64,000 nucleotides of DNA from Victivallis vadensis (GCF_003096415.1 NZ_QEKH01000016.1:1-64000), one strand, 5' to 3'. Positions 25,372 to 34,635 are shown, numbered from the stretch's first letter. Notes: generated by a model from the sequence alone, not told the origin. Program-made: numbers and translations.

Positions 25372-26385
25372 TTATTGGAAACGTGAAACCACGGTATCGC
25401 GAACCACCAGATCGGCCGGAATCAGTTGATTCGGGTTTTCCGGCGCAATTCCGCGCGTCAGCTGCCGGAGCATCTTCATCGCATTGGCGACCAGCAGTTC
25501 GATGTTGCGTTCGATGCTGGTCAACTGTGGATAGACGCGTTCGGCCTCCCAGCCGGAGCAGGCTCCGATCAGGCTGACATCCTCCGGGACGCGGACGCCC
25601 AGGCGCGGCAGCTCGTAAAGGGCGACGGTGCAGAAGCCCTGGCCGGGTGCGATGATCGCGTCAGGTTTCACCGGGCCGGAAAAGAACTCACGCACATGCT
25701 GCGCACATTCGAGGAAGTGGTCCCGGCCGACCGCGAGCGAATGGCGGCGGATCAGCTCCGGCCGGATCTCGCGCCCGAATTCCTTGCAGCCCTCCCGGAA
25801 GCCCGCCTCCATCTGCTTGCTCAGATCGAACTGGGCCGGCCCGCAGAACAGGCCGATCCGGTGGTGGCCGGTAGCCGCCAGATACTGCACGGCCTTGCGT
25901 ACGCCGGTTTCAAAATCGGTGCGGACGCAGTATTTCCACGGCTCTTCAAAGGAGACGAAGGGATAGGCCGGATTGCGTTCGAGCCAGTCGCGCAGCGGTT
26001 CGGAGATGACCCCGGCGTGGATCACTCCCTTGGCGATGCCGTCGGAGAAGGTGGCGGGAACGCCGCCGGTGCGGTCCAGCTCGAACTGGGTGCGGATTTT
26101 GCCCGCGCGGCACTCGTTCAGGAACTTCTCCTGAAGCTCGGAATAGACGCCGTGCCCGGTCAGCCGGGTCAGCCGGTCCGAGATGATCAGCCCGAAGATA
26201 TCGACTTCGTGGTTCTTGAGCAGCTGGGCGGCCAGATTGGGCTTGAAACCGAGCTTTTCGGCGGCTTCGCGGATCTGTTTCGCCTTGTCTGGGCTGACCC
26301 GCCCGGTGCCGTTCAGCGCGGCGGAAACGGTGGAGATGGCGGTGCCGGTATAATCGGCGATATCCCGCAGCTTGACTCTGCTCAT
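25372..26385 (-). CDS. LacI-family transcriptional regulator
   Basis: A 337-aa regulator. The N-terminal LacI helix-turn-helix (V-K-L-R-D-I-A-D-Y-T-G-T-A-I-S-T-V-S-A-A-L-N-G, residues 4-26) and hinge (L-G-F-K-P-N-L-A-A-Q-L-L) precede a periplasmic-binding-protein-like sensor domain. It is the first gene of a minus-strand operon with the prepilin, GH110-like and GH42-like genes. A CGAAACGTTTCG palindrome lies 32 bp upstream of its start, just downstream of a near-consensus promoter, so it very probably represses its own operon until a sugar released by the enzymes binds. The ligand, perhaps a galactoside, is inferred from the neighbours only. Confidence 0.9.
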   Translation of the reverse strand: MSRVKLRDIADYTGTAISTVSAALNGTGRVSPDKAKQIREAAEKLGFKPNLAAQLLKNHEVDIFGLIISDRLTRLTGHGVYSELQEKFLNECRAGKIRTQFELDRTGGVPATFSDGIAKGVIHAGVISEPLRDWLERNPAYPFVSFEEPWKYCVRTDFETGVRKAVQYLAATGHHRIGLFCGPAQFDLSKQMEAGFREGCKEFGREIRPELIRRHSLAVGRDHFLECAQHVREFFSGPVKPDAIIAPGQGFCTVALYELPRLGVRVPEDVSLIGACSGWEAERVYPQLTSIERNIELLVANAMKMLRQLTRGIAPENPNQLIPADLVVRDTVVSRFQ

Positions 26386-26416
26386 ACTGGTCGGCTCCCT
26401 GTTTTTGAAAATTTGC

Positions 26417-26428
26417 CGAAACGTTTCG
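26417..26428. promoter_or_regulatory. LacI-type operator
   Basis: A perfect 12-bp palindrome, CGAAACGTTTCG, with the central CG typical of LacI-family operators. It sits about 7 to 18 bases after the expected transcription start of the LacI gene, which suits repression. Confidence 0.8.
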
Positions 26429-26441
26429 TCAACATATTTAT

Positions 26442-26470
26442 ATTATGACCGATTTCCGTCGCTTTGTCAA
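26442..26470 (-). promoter_or_regulatory. Promoter of the LacI-prepilin-GH110-GH42 operon
   Basis: On the minus strand TTGACA (26470-26465) and CATAAT (26447-26442), 17-bp spacer. Confidence 0.8.
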
Positions 26471-26654
26471 GATCGGATCGAAAAAAATTGAAAAAAAAGA
26501 ATGGAAAAGCGGGAAGTATTTGGGAAAAACGGAGATTCGCCTTGTGAAATTGATATGCTTATTTTTATTTTTATATGAAAAATTTTGTGATGATGTAATC
26601 TACTTATATGAAGTATATTATGTTAATTGGAAATTGACGGTTTTGAAAGGGGCA

Positions 26655-26683
26655 TTGACAATCGGCGCGAATTTCTGTATAAT
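26655..26683 (+). promoter_or_regulatory. Perfect-consensus promoter of the GntR operon
   Basis: TTGACA (26655-26660) and TATAAT (26678-26683) with exactly 17 bp between. It lies downstream of the first possible start of the long frame (26627), which therefore cannot be the real start. Confidence 0.85.
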
Positions 26684-26740
26684 TATATGCAGAGCAATCG
26701 GAATAGATCGTATCTTTGCCGGATGAGTTGCGGAATGATC

Positions 26741-27829
26741 ATGAAAATAAACGATACAACAGCGGCGGCGACGCCGAAATACCGGCAGGTGTTCGACTAC
26801 CTCGCCGAAGCGATTGAAGCGGGCGTTTTCGTGCCGGACCGCCGGATGCCGTCGGAACGCAGACTGGCGGAGGAGCTGGCGGTGAATGTGGCGACCGTCC
26901 GCCGCGCGTTCCGCGACCTGATCGCGGGCGGCATCGTGGAGAAGCGCGTGGGAGACGGCACTTACGTGCTGCCGCGCCCGGTCACGGAGAATGAGAACCG
27001 GATCAACCTGATCCTGTCGAATTACGAAGGCGATACCCAGCGCGAACTGGCCGGACTTGCGATGCGGGAAGGGGAACGGCTGAAAGTTGCGTGCCGGATC
27101 TGCTATGCGGGAAAAACGGATCTGGCGATGCAGTTGCGCTCCTTTGTCCGGTTCCGGCAGCCGACCGTGATTCTCGGCGATACTTCGGTCGGACCGGAGG
27201 CGATCCGGGAGATGGAAAAAGCGCCGGAACTTTTTGTGGTGATCGCGAACCGGCTGGACCATCTCGGCATCCCGTCGGTAATCGGCAACGACTATGCGGG
27301 CATCAACATTCTGATGGATTTCCTGCAAAGGCAGGGGCATTCGAGGATCGGCCTTCTGCACAACAATTCGGGGCATCCGATTGAAAATATCCAGATCGCG
27401 GTCTGGCGTTCCCGCTGTCCGGCCGCGCTGGAGCCGGAATTGGAATTCCGCGCCAATGTTCCGGGGGGGGAACACCCTTCCGAATACGCTTATTACTGTG
27501 TATTGCGCCATTTGCAGCCAGGCGGCGTGACCGCGCTGATCGCGTTGAACGACGAGTTGGCGGTCGGGGCCCTGACCGCCGCCGCCGAGCTGGGGCTTCC
27601 GGTGCCGGAAAAACTGGCGCTGGTTTCAGTCGGCGACACTGTGGTGGGGCGTTTCGCAAATCCGCCGCTGACCGGCCTCAATCCGAATCTGCCGGAACAT
27701 CTGCACCAGGCGTTCGACCTGCTGCGCCGCAATCAGGAACGCCGGTTCGGCCCGGAGTTGCTGCGGATTGTGGAGCCGACGCTGGTGGAGCGCCGCAGCA
27801 CCATGAAATTTCTGGAACTTGTTCATTAA
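26741..27829 (+). CDS. GntR-family regulator with sugar-binding (LacI-like) sensor domain
   Basis: A 362-aa regulator. The winged-helix GntR domain is at residues ~10-75 (Y-R-Q-V-F-D-Y-L-A-E-A-I-E-A-G-V, R-M-P-S-E-R-R-L-A-E-E-L-A-V-N-V-A-T-V-R-R-A). A periplasmic-binding-protein-like sensor follows (H-S-R-I-G-L-L-H-N-N, A-L-I-A-L-N-D-E-L-A-V-G), as in the AraR-type subgroup. Starts at 26735 or 26741 are both possible, each just downstream of the consensus promoter. It is the first gene of an operon with a binding protein, a prepilin and a GH39-like glycosidase (gaps 17, 10 and 15 bp). No obvious operator palindrome was recognised next to the promoter. Confidence 0.88.
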   Translation: MKINDTTAAATPKYRQVFDYLAEAIEAGVFVPDRRMPSERRLAEELAVNVATVRRAFRDLIAGGIVEKRVGDGTYVLPRPVTENENRINLILSNYEGDTQRELAGLAMREGERLKVACRICYAGKTDLAMQLRSFVRFRQPTVILGDTSVGPEAIREMEKAPELFVVIANRLDHLGIPSVIGNDYAGINILMDFLQRQGHSRIGLLHNNSGHPIENIQIAVWRSRCPAALEPELEFRANVPGGEHPSEYAYYCVLRHLQPGGVTALIALNDELAVGALTAAAELGLPVPEKLALVSVGDTVVGRFANPPLTGLNPNLPEHLHQAFDLLRRNQERRFGPELLRIVEPTLVERRSTMKFLELVH

Positions 27830-27846
27830 CCATCAGGAGGAACAGA

Positions 27847-28362
27847 ATGGGACGAATCTTGGCAGTATTATTTTTTTGCGGAGGCACTCTGCTCGCGGCG
27901 GTACCAACGTTGACCAATGGGGATTTTTTTCAGCGTAACGACCGCAATGAACCGACCGGCTGGCAGATCCGCTATACCGATCCGGCGATGAAGGGAAGCG
28001 GACTGGTTGTGGCCTCCGGCAGCGGTGTACTGACGCTCGGCGGCACCGGATTGCGTGGCGAAGTTCTGGTGTTTCAGCCGAACATCCGTCTGGAAGGGGG
28101 AAAGAAATACCGTTTTTCCTTTGAAGCGAGAACAGCCGGCGAAGACGCCAATCTGCGTGTCTATATTCAATATCAGAATCTGAAAGAGGGAAAAGCAGAA
28201 CCGATTACGGTGAACGGCGATTGGAAAAAACTTTCCGCCGGCTGGCAAACCTTCTCCTTTGAATTGAATTATCCGGTCACGGGCCGCAGTCCGTGGCTGG
28301 TGATCAACAGTTCAGGCCGCAATTCCGCTGAATTGAAAAATCTGACTGTAACGGAAGAATAA
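27847..28362 (+). CDS. Secreted carbohydrate-binding-like protein
   Basis: A 171-aa exported protein with signal peptide [19 protein letters not shown]. The mature part begins [11 protein letters not shown] and has Y-R-F-S-F-E-A-R-T and W-Q-T-F-S-F-E-L-N, typical of a CBM4/9-type beta jelly roll that binds polysaccharide. It has no catalytic domain. An AGGAGG site precedes the ATG. Situated between the GntR regulator and the prepilin in one operon, it may help hold substrate at the cell surface. The family call is by fold-like motifs only. Confidence 0.72.
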   Translation: MGRILAVLFFCGGTLLAAVPTLTNGDFFQRNDRNEPTGWQIRYTDPAMKGSGLVVASGSGVLTLGGTGLRGEVLVFQPNIRLEGGKKYRFSFEARTAGEDANLRVYIQYQNLKEGKAEPITVNGDWKKLSAGWQTFSFELNYPVTGRSPWLVINSSGRNSAELKNLTVTEE

Positions 28363-28372
28363 GGAGAAAGTC

Positions 28373-29056
28373 ATGAAATCCCATTTTACTCTTATTGAGC
28401 TGCTCATTGTAATCGCAATCATAGCGATTCTCGCGGCGATGCTGTTGCCGGCGCTGAACAAGGCGCGGGAGAAGGCGTTCGCGACCCAATGCTTCTCCAA
28501 TCTGAAACAGATCGGCAACGGGCATATGCTCTATATGGGAACTTACGGCGATTATCTGACGCCGGCTCATATTCCGCATTACGGTTCGTGGGCGCACATT
28601 CTGGCCGGGCCGATGGGAATGGGGGGAAGCCGGGTGTTCACCTGTCCCGCGGTGGACCGGGCGATCTATCCGGTGTTCGACCTCAAGGATACGCTGACGA
28701 TCACGGACAATCCGTTCAAGGAGCCGCTTAAACTCGGGTTCAAGCAGAATTTCCGCAGTTCCTATCACTCCGGATATCCGACTAGCACCGCTTATACGAA
28801 AGTGACCCAGTGGCGGCGGCCGTCGGTCAGTGTGCTCAACTGCGACAACGGCAATGGAAACAACAACAACGTAGTTGTCAACGACTACGATATTTCCACC
28901 TGCAGCGGCGGAGGGGCCGGCGTGGAAAAAGCGGCCAGTTTCCGGCAGCACAGCAACCTGATCCATCTGCTGCTGCTTGACGGCCACACGGCTCCGGCAA
29001 ACGACGGGGAATTGTTCAACTCAAAATATTGGTGGCGGACCGATCGGGTTCGCTGA
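28373..29056 (+). CDS. Prepilin-like H-X9-DG protein
   Basis: A 227-aa prepilin starting MKSH then F-T-L-I-E-L-L-I-V, the hydrophobic helix and [18 protein letters not shown]. The C-terminal [12 protein letters not shown] is an intact H-X9-DG motif. AAGGAGAAAGTC is upstream of the ATG. It is the third gene of the GntR operon, between the binding protein and the GH39-like enzyme, and mirrors the prepilin in the divergent LacI operon. Confidence 0.87.
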   Translation: MKSHFTLIELLIVIAIIAILAAMLLPALNKAREKAFATQCFSNLKQIGNGHMLYMGTYGDYLTPAHIPHYGSWAHILAGPMGMGGSRVFTCPAVDRAIYPVFDLKDTLTITDNPFKEPLKLGFKQNFRSSYHSGYPTSTAYTKVTQWRRPSVSVLNCDNGNGNNNNVVVNDYDISTCSGGGAGVEKAASFRQHSNLIHLLLLDGHTAPANDGELFNSKYWWRTDRVR

Positions 29057-29071
29057 CGGGAGGAAAATCCG

Positions 29072-31276
29072 GTGAAACATCATTCGATTCTGATCATATT
29101 CGGGGCGTTTCTGGCGCTTATGCCTTCTCTGCTGGCGGTCCGGGCTGTTCCGGATCGGGAGTCGGCGGTCTATGCGCCGGACGAAACGGTACGGTTCCGG
29201 TTGTATGAGCTTCCGGACGAGGCGGTGAAAATCGATTTCCGGGCATTGAACCTCGAACGGGAACCGCTGCTGGCAGGCAGCGCGGAGCCCGGAGGCTCCA
29301 TTCGGCTGGAGAAACTGCCGCTCGGTTATTATGAATTCGATTTCACGGTGCGGGATGTTTCCGGCAGAGCGTTGACGACAGGGCGGTGGCCGTTCGCGGT
29401 GATCCCGCGGATCAATCGGGACAAGGTTCAATGGGAGAAAAACCAGTTCGGGGCAATGGTGATGCCGCACACCGCCTACCCGATGGCGGACCGGCGGCGC
29501 GACGCGGAGATGATGAACCGGGTCGGGATGCGTTTCGTGCGCGGCCAGCGTCTGAATTGGGTACAGGTCCAGCCTGATGAAAAACGGGCTCCCGACTGGA
29601 AAACTGCCGACGAGGAGGTGGCGATCTATCGGGAAAACGGTCTGGAGATCGTCGCAAATACCGCGTGGCCGCTGCCGCGTTGGGCCTCGGCGGGATTCGG
29701 CAGGTCGAAGCGGGCGGTGGATAAAATGTATCCCGCCGATGATCGGCTCGACGACATCCGGGCTTTCTACTCCGAACTCGGCCGTCGATACCGGGGCAAA
29801 GTCGCCTATTGGGAGGTCGGCAATGAAGTGGATGCCGCTCTGTTCTGGCTGGGACGGCCGGAACATGTCGAATCCGGCGACAAGGATGCAATCATAAAGG
29901 ATTTCTGTGATTATTTCGTACTGATCGCGCAAGCGTTGAAAGCGGGCGATCCCGCTGCACAGGTCGGGCCGAATACCACCGGTCGCGCGCCGGACGGACA
30001 TACCTACCGGGACTGGCTGCGGAAATTCCTGGCGGACCCGGCGGCGAAACGGGAGATGAATTTCTTTTCGACCCACTACCGCGCCGATTTTGACGGTATC
30101 CGGCAGGTGTTCCGGGAAAAGGGCGTGCCGGCGGAAACCGATGTGATCGTGACCGAGATCGGCGGCATGGGGTCCAAGGTGGATCGGACGCGGACGGAGT
30201 GGGAGCAACTCAAAGGGAACATTCGCGTCACCTATATCCAGTGTGCGGCAGGCTTGACGGCAGGCGCGAAGGCGCTCTGCAAATTCCTGTTGCGGGAGAT
30301 CCCGAATGTGCACCTGAACGAAATCTGCGGTATGCTGGAGAAGGATTTCCGGCTGCGTCCCGAATTCGTGGCCTACGCGACGATGATCCGCATGATCGGC
30401 TTTGCCGACCCGGCCGGCGAACGGAATGTGGTCCGCCGGGCGGACCGGGGATGGCTGAATTGCTGGACGTTCAAGGAGGCGGACAGACAGATCAATCTGC
30501 TCGTGCTGAATGATGCCGGCCAGGCGGAGGTGGTGCTGGATACTCCCGATTCGGAACTGTTGCTGACCGATCCGATGGGGCGCGAGCGGACGGTGAAAAG
30601 TGTCGGCGGCAAGGTGAAATTCCGTCTGGAACGGGAGACGCCTCTCTTTGTGACCGGCCGGATCACGCCGGAGCCTGGTCCTGTGAAGTATCCGGAGCCG
30701 GAGGTGGTGGCAACCGTGAATCTGTCGGTCAACTCCGGTTTTGAAGAAGCGGCTGAACCGAATCGGATTCCCGGCTGGAAGGTAATTACCGACGAACTCG
30801 GCGGCAAAAGCGGTTCGCAGGGCGGTTTCAAGGTCGAACCGGATGCGACAGTGAAATTCGCCGGTGATCGGTCGCTGCGCATGAGTGCGGCGGAAAAGAC
30901 GAAGTGGTACGGGGTGATGCTGGATATCCCGGCCGAAAAGCTGCCGAAAATCGGTTTCGGCCAATACCTCGAATTAACCGTGCGTTACCGGATCAAAACC
31001 GATCGGGTACAGGGAACCGGAACCGCGGTCACGTTCTCATTGCGTGAGAAAAGCGGACGCCGGATCAGTTGGAAAGATTCGGCATTCGAGTGGGGAACTT
31101 TCGGTTGGGAGGAAAGAACGCGCACGTTCACGGTGGACCGGATGGGGCCTGAACTGGGGAGCATCTCGGTGGAGTTCTATCTCGGTCAGGCGACCGGCAC
31201 GGTCTGGCTTGACGAAGTGGAGGTAACCGGGAAACTGTGGCAGAAATCCGGCGCCGACGCAATGCGGGTGAATTGA
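29072..31276 (+). CDS. Secreted clan GH-A glycosidase, GH39-like, with C-terminal binding module
   Basis: A 734-aa exported enzyme with signal peptide MKHHSILIIFGAFLALMPSLLA. A beta-sandwich (about 25-115) precedes a TIM barrel (about 120-480). Likely acid/base Glu252 is in Y-W-E-V-G-N-E-V-D and likely nucleophile Glu362 in V-I-V-T-E-I-G-G, the spacing of clan GH-A retaining enzymes such as GH39 or GH5. Residues ~545-730 form a CBM4/9-like module (S-V-N-S-G-F-E-E ... V-W-L-D-E-V-E-V). Substrate cannot be read from sequence. It is the last intact gene of the GntR operon; a prepilin remnant follows. Confidence 0.75.
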   Translation: MKHHSILIIFGAFLALMPSLLAVRAVPDRESAVYAPDETVRFRLYELPDEAVKIDFRALNLEREPLLAGSAEPGGSIRLEKLPLGYYEFDFTVRDVSGRALTTGRWPFAVIPRINRDKVQWEKNQFGAMVMPHTAYPMADRRRDAEMMNRVGMRFVRGQRLNWVQVQPDEKRAPDWKTADEEVAIYRENGLEIVANTAWPLPRWASAGFGRSKRAVDKMYPADDRLDDIRAFYSELGRRYRGKVAYWEVGNEVDAALFWLGRPEHVESGDKDAIIKDFCDYFVLIAQALKAGDPAAQVGPNTTGRAPDGHTYRDWLRKFLADPAAKREMNFFSTHYRADFDGIRQVFREKGVPAETDVIVTEIGGMGSKVDRTRTEWEQLKGNIRVTYIQCAAGLTAGAKALCKFLLREIPNVHLNEICGMLEKDFRLRPEFVAYATMIRMIGFADPAGERNVVRRADRGWLNCWTFKEADRQINLLVLNDAGQAEVVLDTPDSELLLTDPMGRERTVKSVGGKVKFRLERETPLFVTGRITPEPGPVKYPEPEVVATVNLSVNSGFEEAAEPNRIPGWKVITDELGGKSGSQGGFKVEPDATVKFAGDRSLRMSAAEKTKWYGVMLDIPAEKLPKIGFGQYLELTVRYRIKTDRVQGTGTAVTFSLREKSGRRISWKDSAFEWGTFGWEERTRTFTVDRMGPELGSISVEFYLGQATGTVWLDEVEVTGKLWQKSGADAMRVN

Positions 31277-31339
31277 GAATGCGAGGACGGAATGGTTGCC
31301 ACATTTCGGCGTGAAAGAAGATGGCCATGGATAATGTTG

Positions 31340-31542
31340 TCGTAATTCGGCTACAGTTTACTTGCGCTATGAGTCCCCGCACTTCCTGTTCCCCCGTTGA
31401 TCCCCGCCACAAGGGCAACAGCAATATGCTCTTCCCGGACGGACACGCCGTGGCGGCGAGGCTTCACGAGCTTTACCCGGTTTACTTCATCCGCCCGTGC
31501 TACGATGAGGGAAGCGGCAAAACCGTCCCGACCCCGCGCTGA
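31340..31542 (+). pseudogene. Prepilin C-terminal remnant (H-X9-DG)
   Basis: The frame ending at 31542 encodes R-H-K-G-N-S-N-M-L-F-P-D-G-H-A-V-A-A-R-L, a clear H-X9-DG tail. No prepilin N-terminus is upstream, and sequence similar in style (Y-L-R-Y-E-S-P-H-F-L-F-P) lies in another frame at about 31352-31391 followed by a stop. This looks like a truncated and frameshifted copy. The rest of 31277-31562 holds no gene. Confidence 0.6.
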
Positions 31543-31562
31543 AAACGACGGGGCGGCCGGGG

Positions 31563-34421
31563 TCATTTTTTCAGGTACTTTTTCAGATAGCGCCCGGTGT
31601 GGGAACCCTTGACCTTCGCGACCTCTTCGGGAGTGCCGCTGGCGATCAGCTTGCCGCCGCGGTCACCACCCTCCGGGCCGAGGTCGAGCAGATAGTCGGC
31701 GGTCTTGATCACGTCGAGGTTGTGTTCAATCACGATCACGGTGTTGCCCATGTCGCGCAGCTTGAACAGCACCTTGAGCAACTGGTCGATGTCCGCGAGG
31801 TGCAGCCCGGTGGTCGGCTCGTCAAGGATATAGACGGTGTGGCCGCGCGGCACCCGGGCGAGTTCGGCGGCGAGCTTGACCCGCTGCGCTTCGCCGCCCG
31901 ACAGCGTGGTGGCGGGCTGTCCGAGCGTCACATAGCCGAGGCCGACCTCCTGCAGGGTCTTGAATTTGCGGGTCAGCGACGGAATCGCGCTGAAGAACTC
32001 CACCGCCTGATTCACGGTCATGTCGAGCACGTCGGCGATGTTCTTTTTCTTGTAGTGGACTCCGAGCGTCTCCTTGTTGAACCGCCTGCCGTTGCAGGCG
32101 GAACATTCCACATATACGTCGGAGAGGAACTGCATTTCGATCTTCTTGATGCCGTCGCCCTTGCACTCCTCGCAGCGGCCGCCTTTCACGTTGAAGCTGA
32201 ACCGGCCCGGCCCGAAGCCGCGCACCTTCGACTCCGGCAGTTCGGAAAAGAGCTTGCGGATGCCTCCGAACGCATCGGTGTAGGTCGCCGGGTTCGAGCG
32301 CGGCGTGCGCCCGATCGGACTCTGGTCGATCACGATCGCCTTGTCCACGAACTCCAGCCCCTCGACCGCTTTGCACTTGCCCGGCGGCAGGTCCTGAATC
32401 CCCTGATGCGCATTCAGTGCCCGCACCAGAATGCCGTTGATCAGTGAGCTTTTGCCGGAGCCGGAGACGCCGGTGACGCAGGTGAAGGTGCCGAGCGGGA
32501 TTTCGGCGGTGAGCTTGCGCAGGTTGTGGAACTCCGCGCCCCGGATCACCAGCTTGTGTCCGTTGCCCTTCCGGCGCTCATCCGGAACCGCGATTTCGCG
32601 CCGCCCCGCCAGAAAGTCGGCGGTCAGCGAGCGCGGAAAGTTCACCAGCTCCTTCGGCGTGCCATAGGCGACCAGTTCGCCGCCGTGCACGCCCGCGCCG
32701 GGGCCGAGGTCGAGCACATAGTCGGCCCGTTCGATGGTGTCGAGGTCGTGTTCGACCACCAGCACGGTGTTGCCGATGTCGCGCAGCTTTTCCAGCGTGT
32801 CGAGCAGCCGGTCGTTGTCGCGCTGGTGCAGCCCGATCGAAGGCTCGTCGAGAATGTAGAGCACGCCGACCAGCCCGCAGCCGAGCTGGGTGGCCAGCCG
32901 GATGCGCTGCGCCTCGCCGCCGGAAAGGGTGCTGGAAACCCGGTCCAGCGTCAGGTAGTTCAGCCCGACGTCGCACAGGAAAGTCAGGCGGCTGCGGATC
33001 TCCTTGAGCACATCCCCGGCGATCGCGGCCTGCTCCTTATCCAGCTCCAGCTCCGAAACGAACTTCAGCGCCGCTTCGACGCTCTGGGCGTTGAATTTGT
33101 CGATGCCCAGTCCGCCGACGGTGACCGCGAGGCTGACCGGTTTCAGCCGCGCGCCGTGGCAGGCGGGGCATTCGCGCGGACTCAGGTATTCGCCGAGCCG
33201 TTCGCGGACGGAGTCGGATTCGGTTTCGGTCATGCGGCGGCGCAGGTTCTCAAGCACCCCCTCGAAAGGTTTGCTCCAGCGGTATTTCTTGCCGTGCATG
33301 CGGTAATCGAATTCCAGCGGCGTGTCGCCGGTGCCGTACAGCACGATATTGCGCACCCGTTCCGGCAGTTTGTTGAAGGGAGTCGTGAGCATATCCGGCT
33401 CCTCCAGCCACTCCGAAAGTTTGCGCAGCAACAGATTGTAGTAGATGATCAGATGGCGCGGGCCGCGCCGCCACCCCGGAATCGCACCGTTTTTGATCGA
33501 CAGCGACGGGTCGGGCACCACCTTCAGCGGGTCCATCACCTGCTGCACGCCGAGGCCGTTGCACTCCGGGCAGGCGCCATAGGGGGAGTTGAAGGAAAAA
33601 TTGCGCGGCAGCAGCTCCCCGTAGGAAACGCCGCAATCCGGGCAGGCGAGGTTTTCGCTGAATTTCTCCTCCTCGAAGTCGGGCTTTTCCCCCGCCGGAG
33701 CTTCGAGCAGCACATGGATGGTGCCGCCGCCGTGGCGCAACGCGGTTTCGACCGAATCGGTCAGGCGGGAACGGTCCAGCTTGCCGGTGATCAGGCGGTC
33801 CACCACCGCTTCGATGGTGTGGCGCCTGGTCTTTTCCAGCCGCGGCAGCTCCTCTTCGTCGAATTGCACGATATCGCCGTCGATCCGGGCGCGCACAAAT
33901 CCCTCCGAGCGGATCGAGTCGAGGACATCGCGGTGTTCGCCCTTGCGCCCGTTGACGAACGGGGCGAGGATCATCATCTTCTGGCCGGGCTTCAGCGCGA
34001 GCAGCTGTTCGGCGATCGCCTGCGCCGACTGGGATTGCAGCTTGCGTCCGCAGTGGGGACAGTGCGGCACGCCGACATGGGCGTAGAGCAAACGCAGATA
34101 GTCGTAGATTTCGGTTACGGTCGCAACGGTGGAGCGCGGCGTGCCGCCGGCGGTGCGCTGTTCAATCGCGATCGCGGGCGAAAGCCCTTCGATGTGTTCG
34201 ACCTTCGGCTTCTGCATCCGGTCGAGGAACTGCCGCGCATAGGCTGAAAGGCTCTCCACATAGCGCCGCTGTCCCTCCGCGTAAAGGGTGTCGAACGCCA
34301 GAGAACTTTTGCCGGAGCCGGACAAACCGGTGATCACCACGAGTTTATTGCGGGGAATCGTCACGTCGATTCCCTTCAGGTTATGCTGGGTCGCGCCGCG
34401 TATTTGTATCTTTTCAAACAT
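31563..34421 (-). CDS. uvrA: Excinuclease ABC subunit A
   Basis: A 952-aa DNA-damage recognition ATPase of nucleotide excision repair that acts with UvrB. It has two ABC ATPase modules: Walker A G-L-S-G-S-G-K-S-S near residue 32 and G-V-S-G-S-G-K-S-S near 640, and two signatures L-S-G-G-E-A-Q-R. Zinc-finger cysteine pairs are visible (C-P-D-C ... C-P-E-C and C-E-E-C ... C-S-A-C). Length is normal and no key motif is missing. AAGGAGAAAAACAACC precedes the ATG. An extended -10 promoter lies upstream. Confidence 0.96.
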   Translation of the reverse strand: MFEKIQIRGATQHNLKGIDVTIPRNKLVVITGLSGSGKSSLAFDTLYAEGQRRYVESLSAYARQFLDRMQKPKVEHIEGLSPAIAIEQRTAGGTPRSTVATVTEIYDYLRLLYAHVGVPHCPHCGRKLQSQSAQAIAEQLLALKPGQKMMILAPFVNGRKGEHRDVLDSIRSEGFVRARIDGDIVQFDEEELPRLEKTRRHTIEAVVDRLITGKLDRSRLTDSVETALRHGGGTIHVLLEAPAGEKPDFEEEKFSENLACPDCGVSYGELLPRNFSFNSPYGACPECNGLGVQQVMDPLKVVPDPSLSIKNGAIPGWRRGPRHLIIYYNLLLRKLSEWLEEPDMLTTPFNKLPERVRNIVLYGTGDTPLEFDYRMHGKKYRWSKPFEGVLENLRRRMTETESDSVRERLGEYLSPRECPACHGARLKPVSLAVTVGGLGIDKFNAQSVEAALKFVSELELDKEQAAIAGDVLKEIRSRLTFLCDVGLNYLTLDRVSSTLSGGEAQRIRLATQLGCGLVGVLYILDEPSIGLHQRDNDRLLDTLEKLRDIGNTVLVVEHDLDTIERADYVLDLGPGAGVHGGELVAYGTPKELVNFPRSLTADFLAGRREIAVPDERRKGNGHKLVIRGAEFHNLRKLTAEIPLGTFTCVTGVSGSGKSSLINGILVRALNAHQGIQDLPPGKCKAVEGLEFVDKAIVIDQSPIGRTPRSNPATYTDAFGGIRKLFSELPESKVRGFGPGRFSFNVKGGRCEECKGDGIKKIEMQFLSDVYVECSACNGRRFNKETLGVHYKKKNIADVLDMTVNQAVEFFSAIPSLTRKFKTLQEVGLGYVTLGQPATTLSGGEAQRVKLAAELARVPRGHTVYILDEPTTGLHLADIDQLLKVLFKLRDMGNTVIVIEHNLDVIKTADYLLDLGPEGGDRGGKLIASGTPEEVAKVKGSHTGRYLKKYLKK

Positions 34422-34452
34422 GGTTGTTTTTCTCCTTTTTCATCATTCGGAT

Positions 34453-34480
34453 AATATATCACCGAATTGCCGTTTTTCAC
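34453..34480 (-). promoter_or_regulatory. Extended -10 promoter of uvrA
   Basis: On the minus strand TGATATATT (-10 TATATT at 34458-34453) with no good -35. The upstream block GTGAAAAACGG...AATTCGGTGATATA closely resembles that in front of the lactonase gene at 35713-35740. Confidence 0.5.
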
Positions 34481-34600
34481 GGTTGAAAAAGTCGGAAATG
34501 AGAGCTGTTCTCGAAAAGATGCGCCATGAAACTGACCGGTATCGTGAGCTGCGGCCCGTATGTGCTGCGGATGAGGGGAGAAAGCTGCTGCTGTCCCCGA

Positions 34601-34630
34601 CCGGCAAGGCGGCTGGGGCCGCCTTGCCGG
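34601..34630 (-). terminator. 13-bp GC-rich hairpin downstream of the lactonase gene
   Basis: CCGGCAAGGCGGC (34601-34613), loop TGGG, GCCGCCTTGCCGG (34618-34630): a perfect stem directly after the lactonase stop. It has no U-run on either strand, so it may act only as a stabilising or weak terminating structure. The 34422-34635 gap otherwise contains no gene. Confidence 0.5.
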
Positions 34631-34635
34631 GACGA

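Larger units (their letters stand above)
26386..26734. promoter_or_regulatory. Divergent regulatory region between two carbohydrate operons
   Basis: This 349-bp AT-rich gap holds the minus-strand promoter and operator of the LacI operon (26417-26470) and the plus-strand consensus promoter of the GntR operon (26655-26683). Between them (26471-26654) I see only A/T-rich sequence and no gene. Confidence 0.7.
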
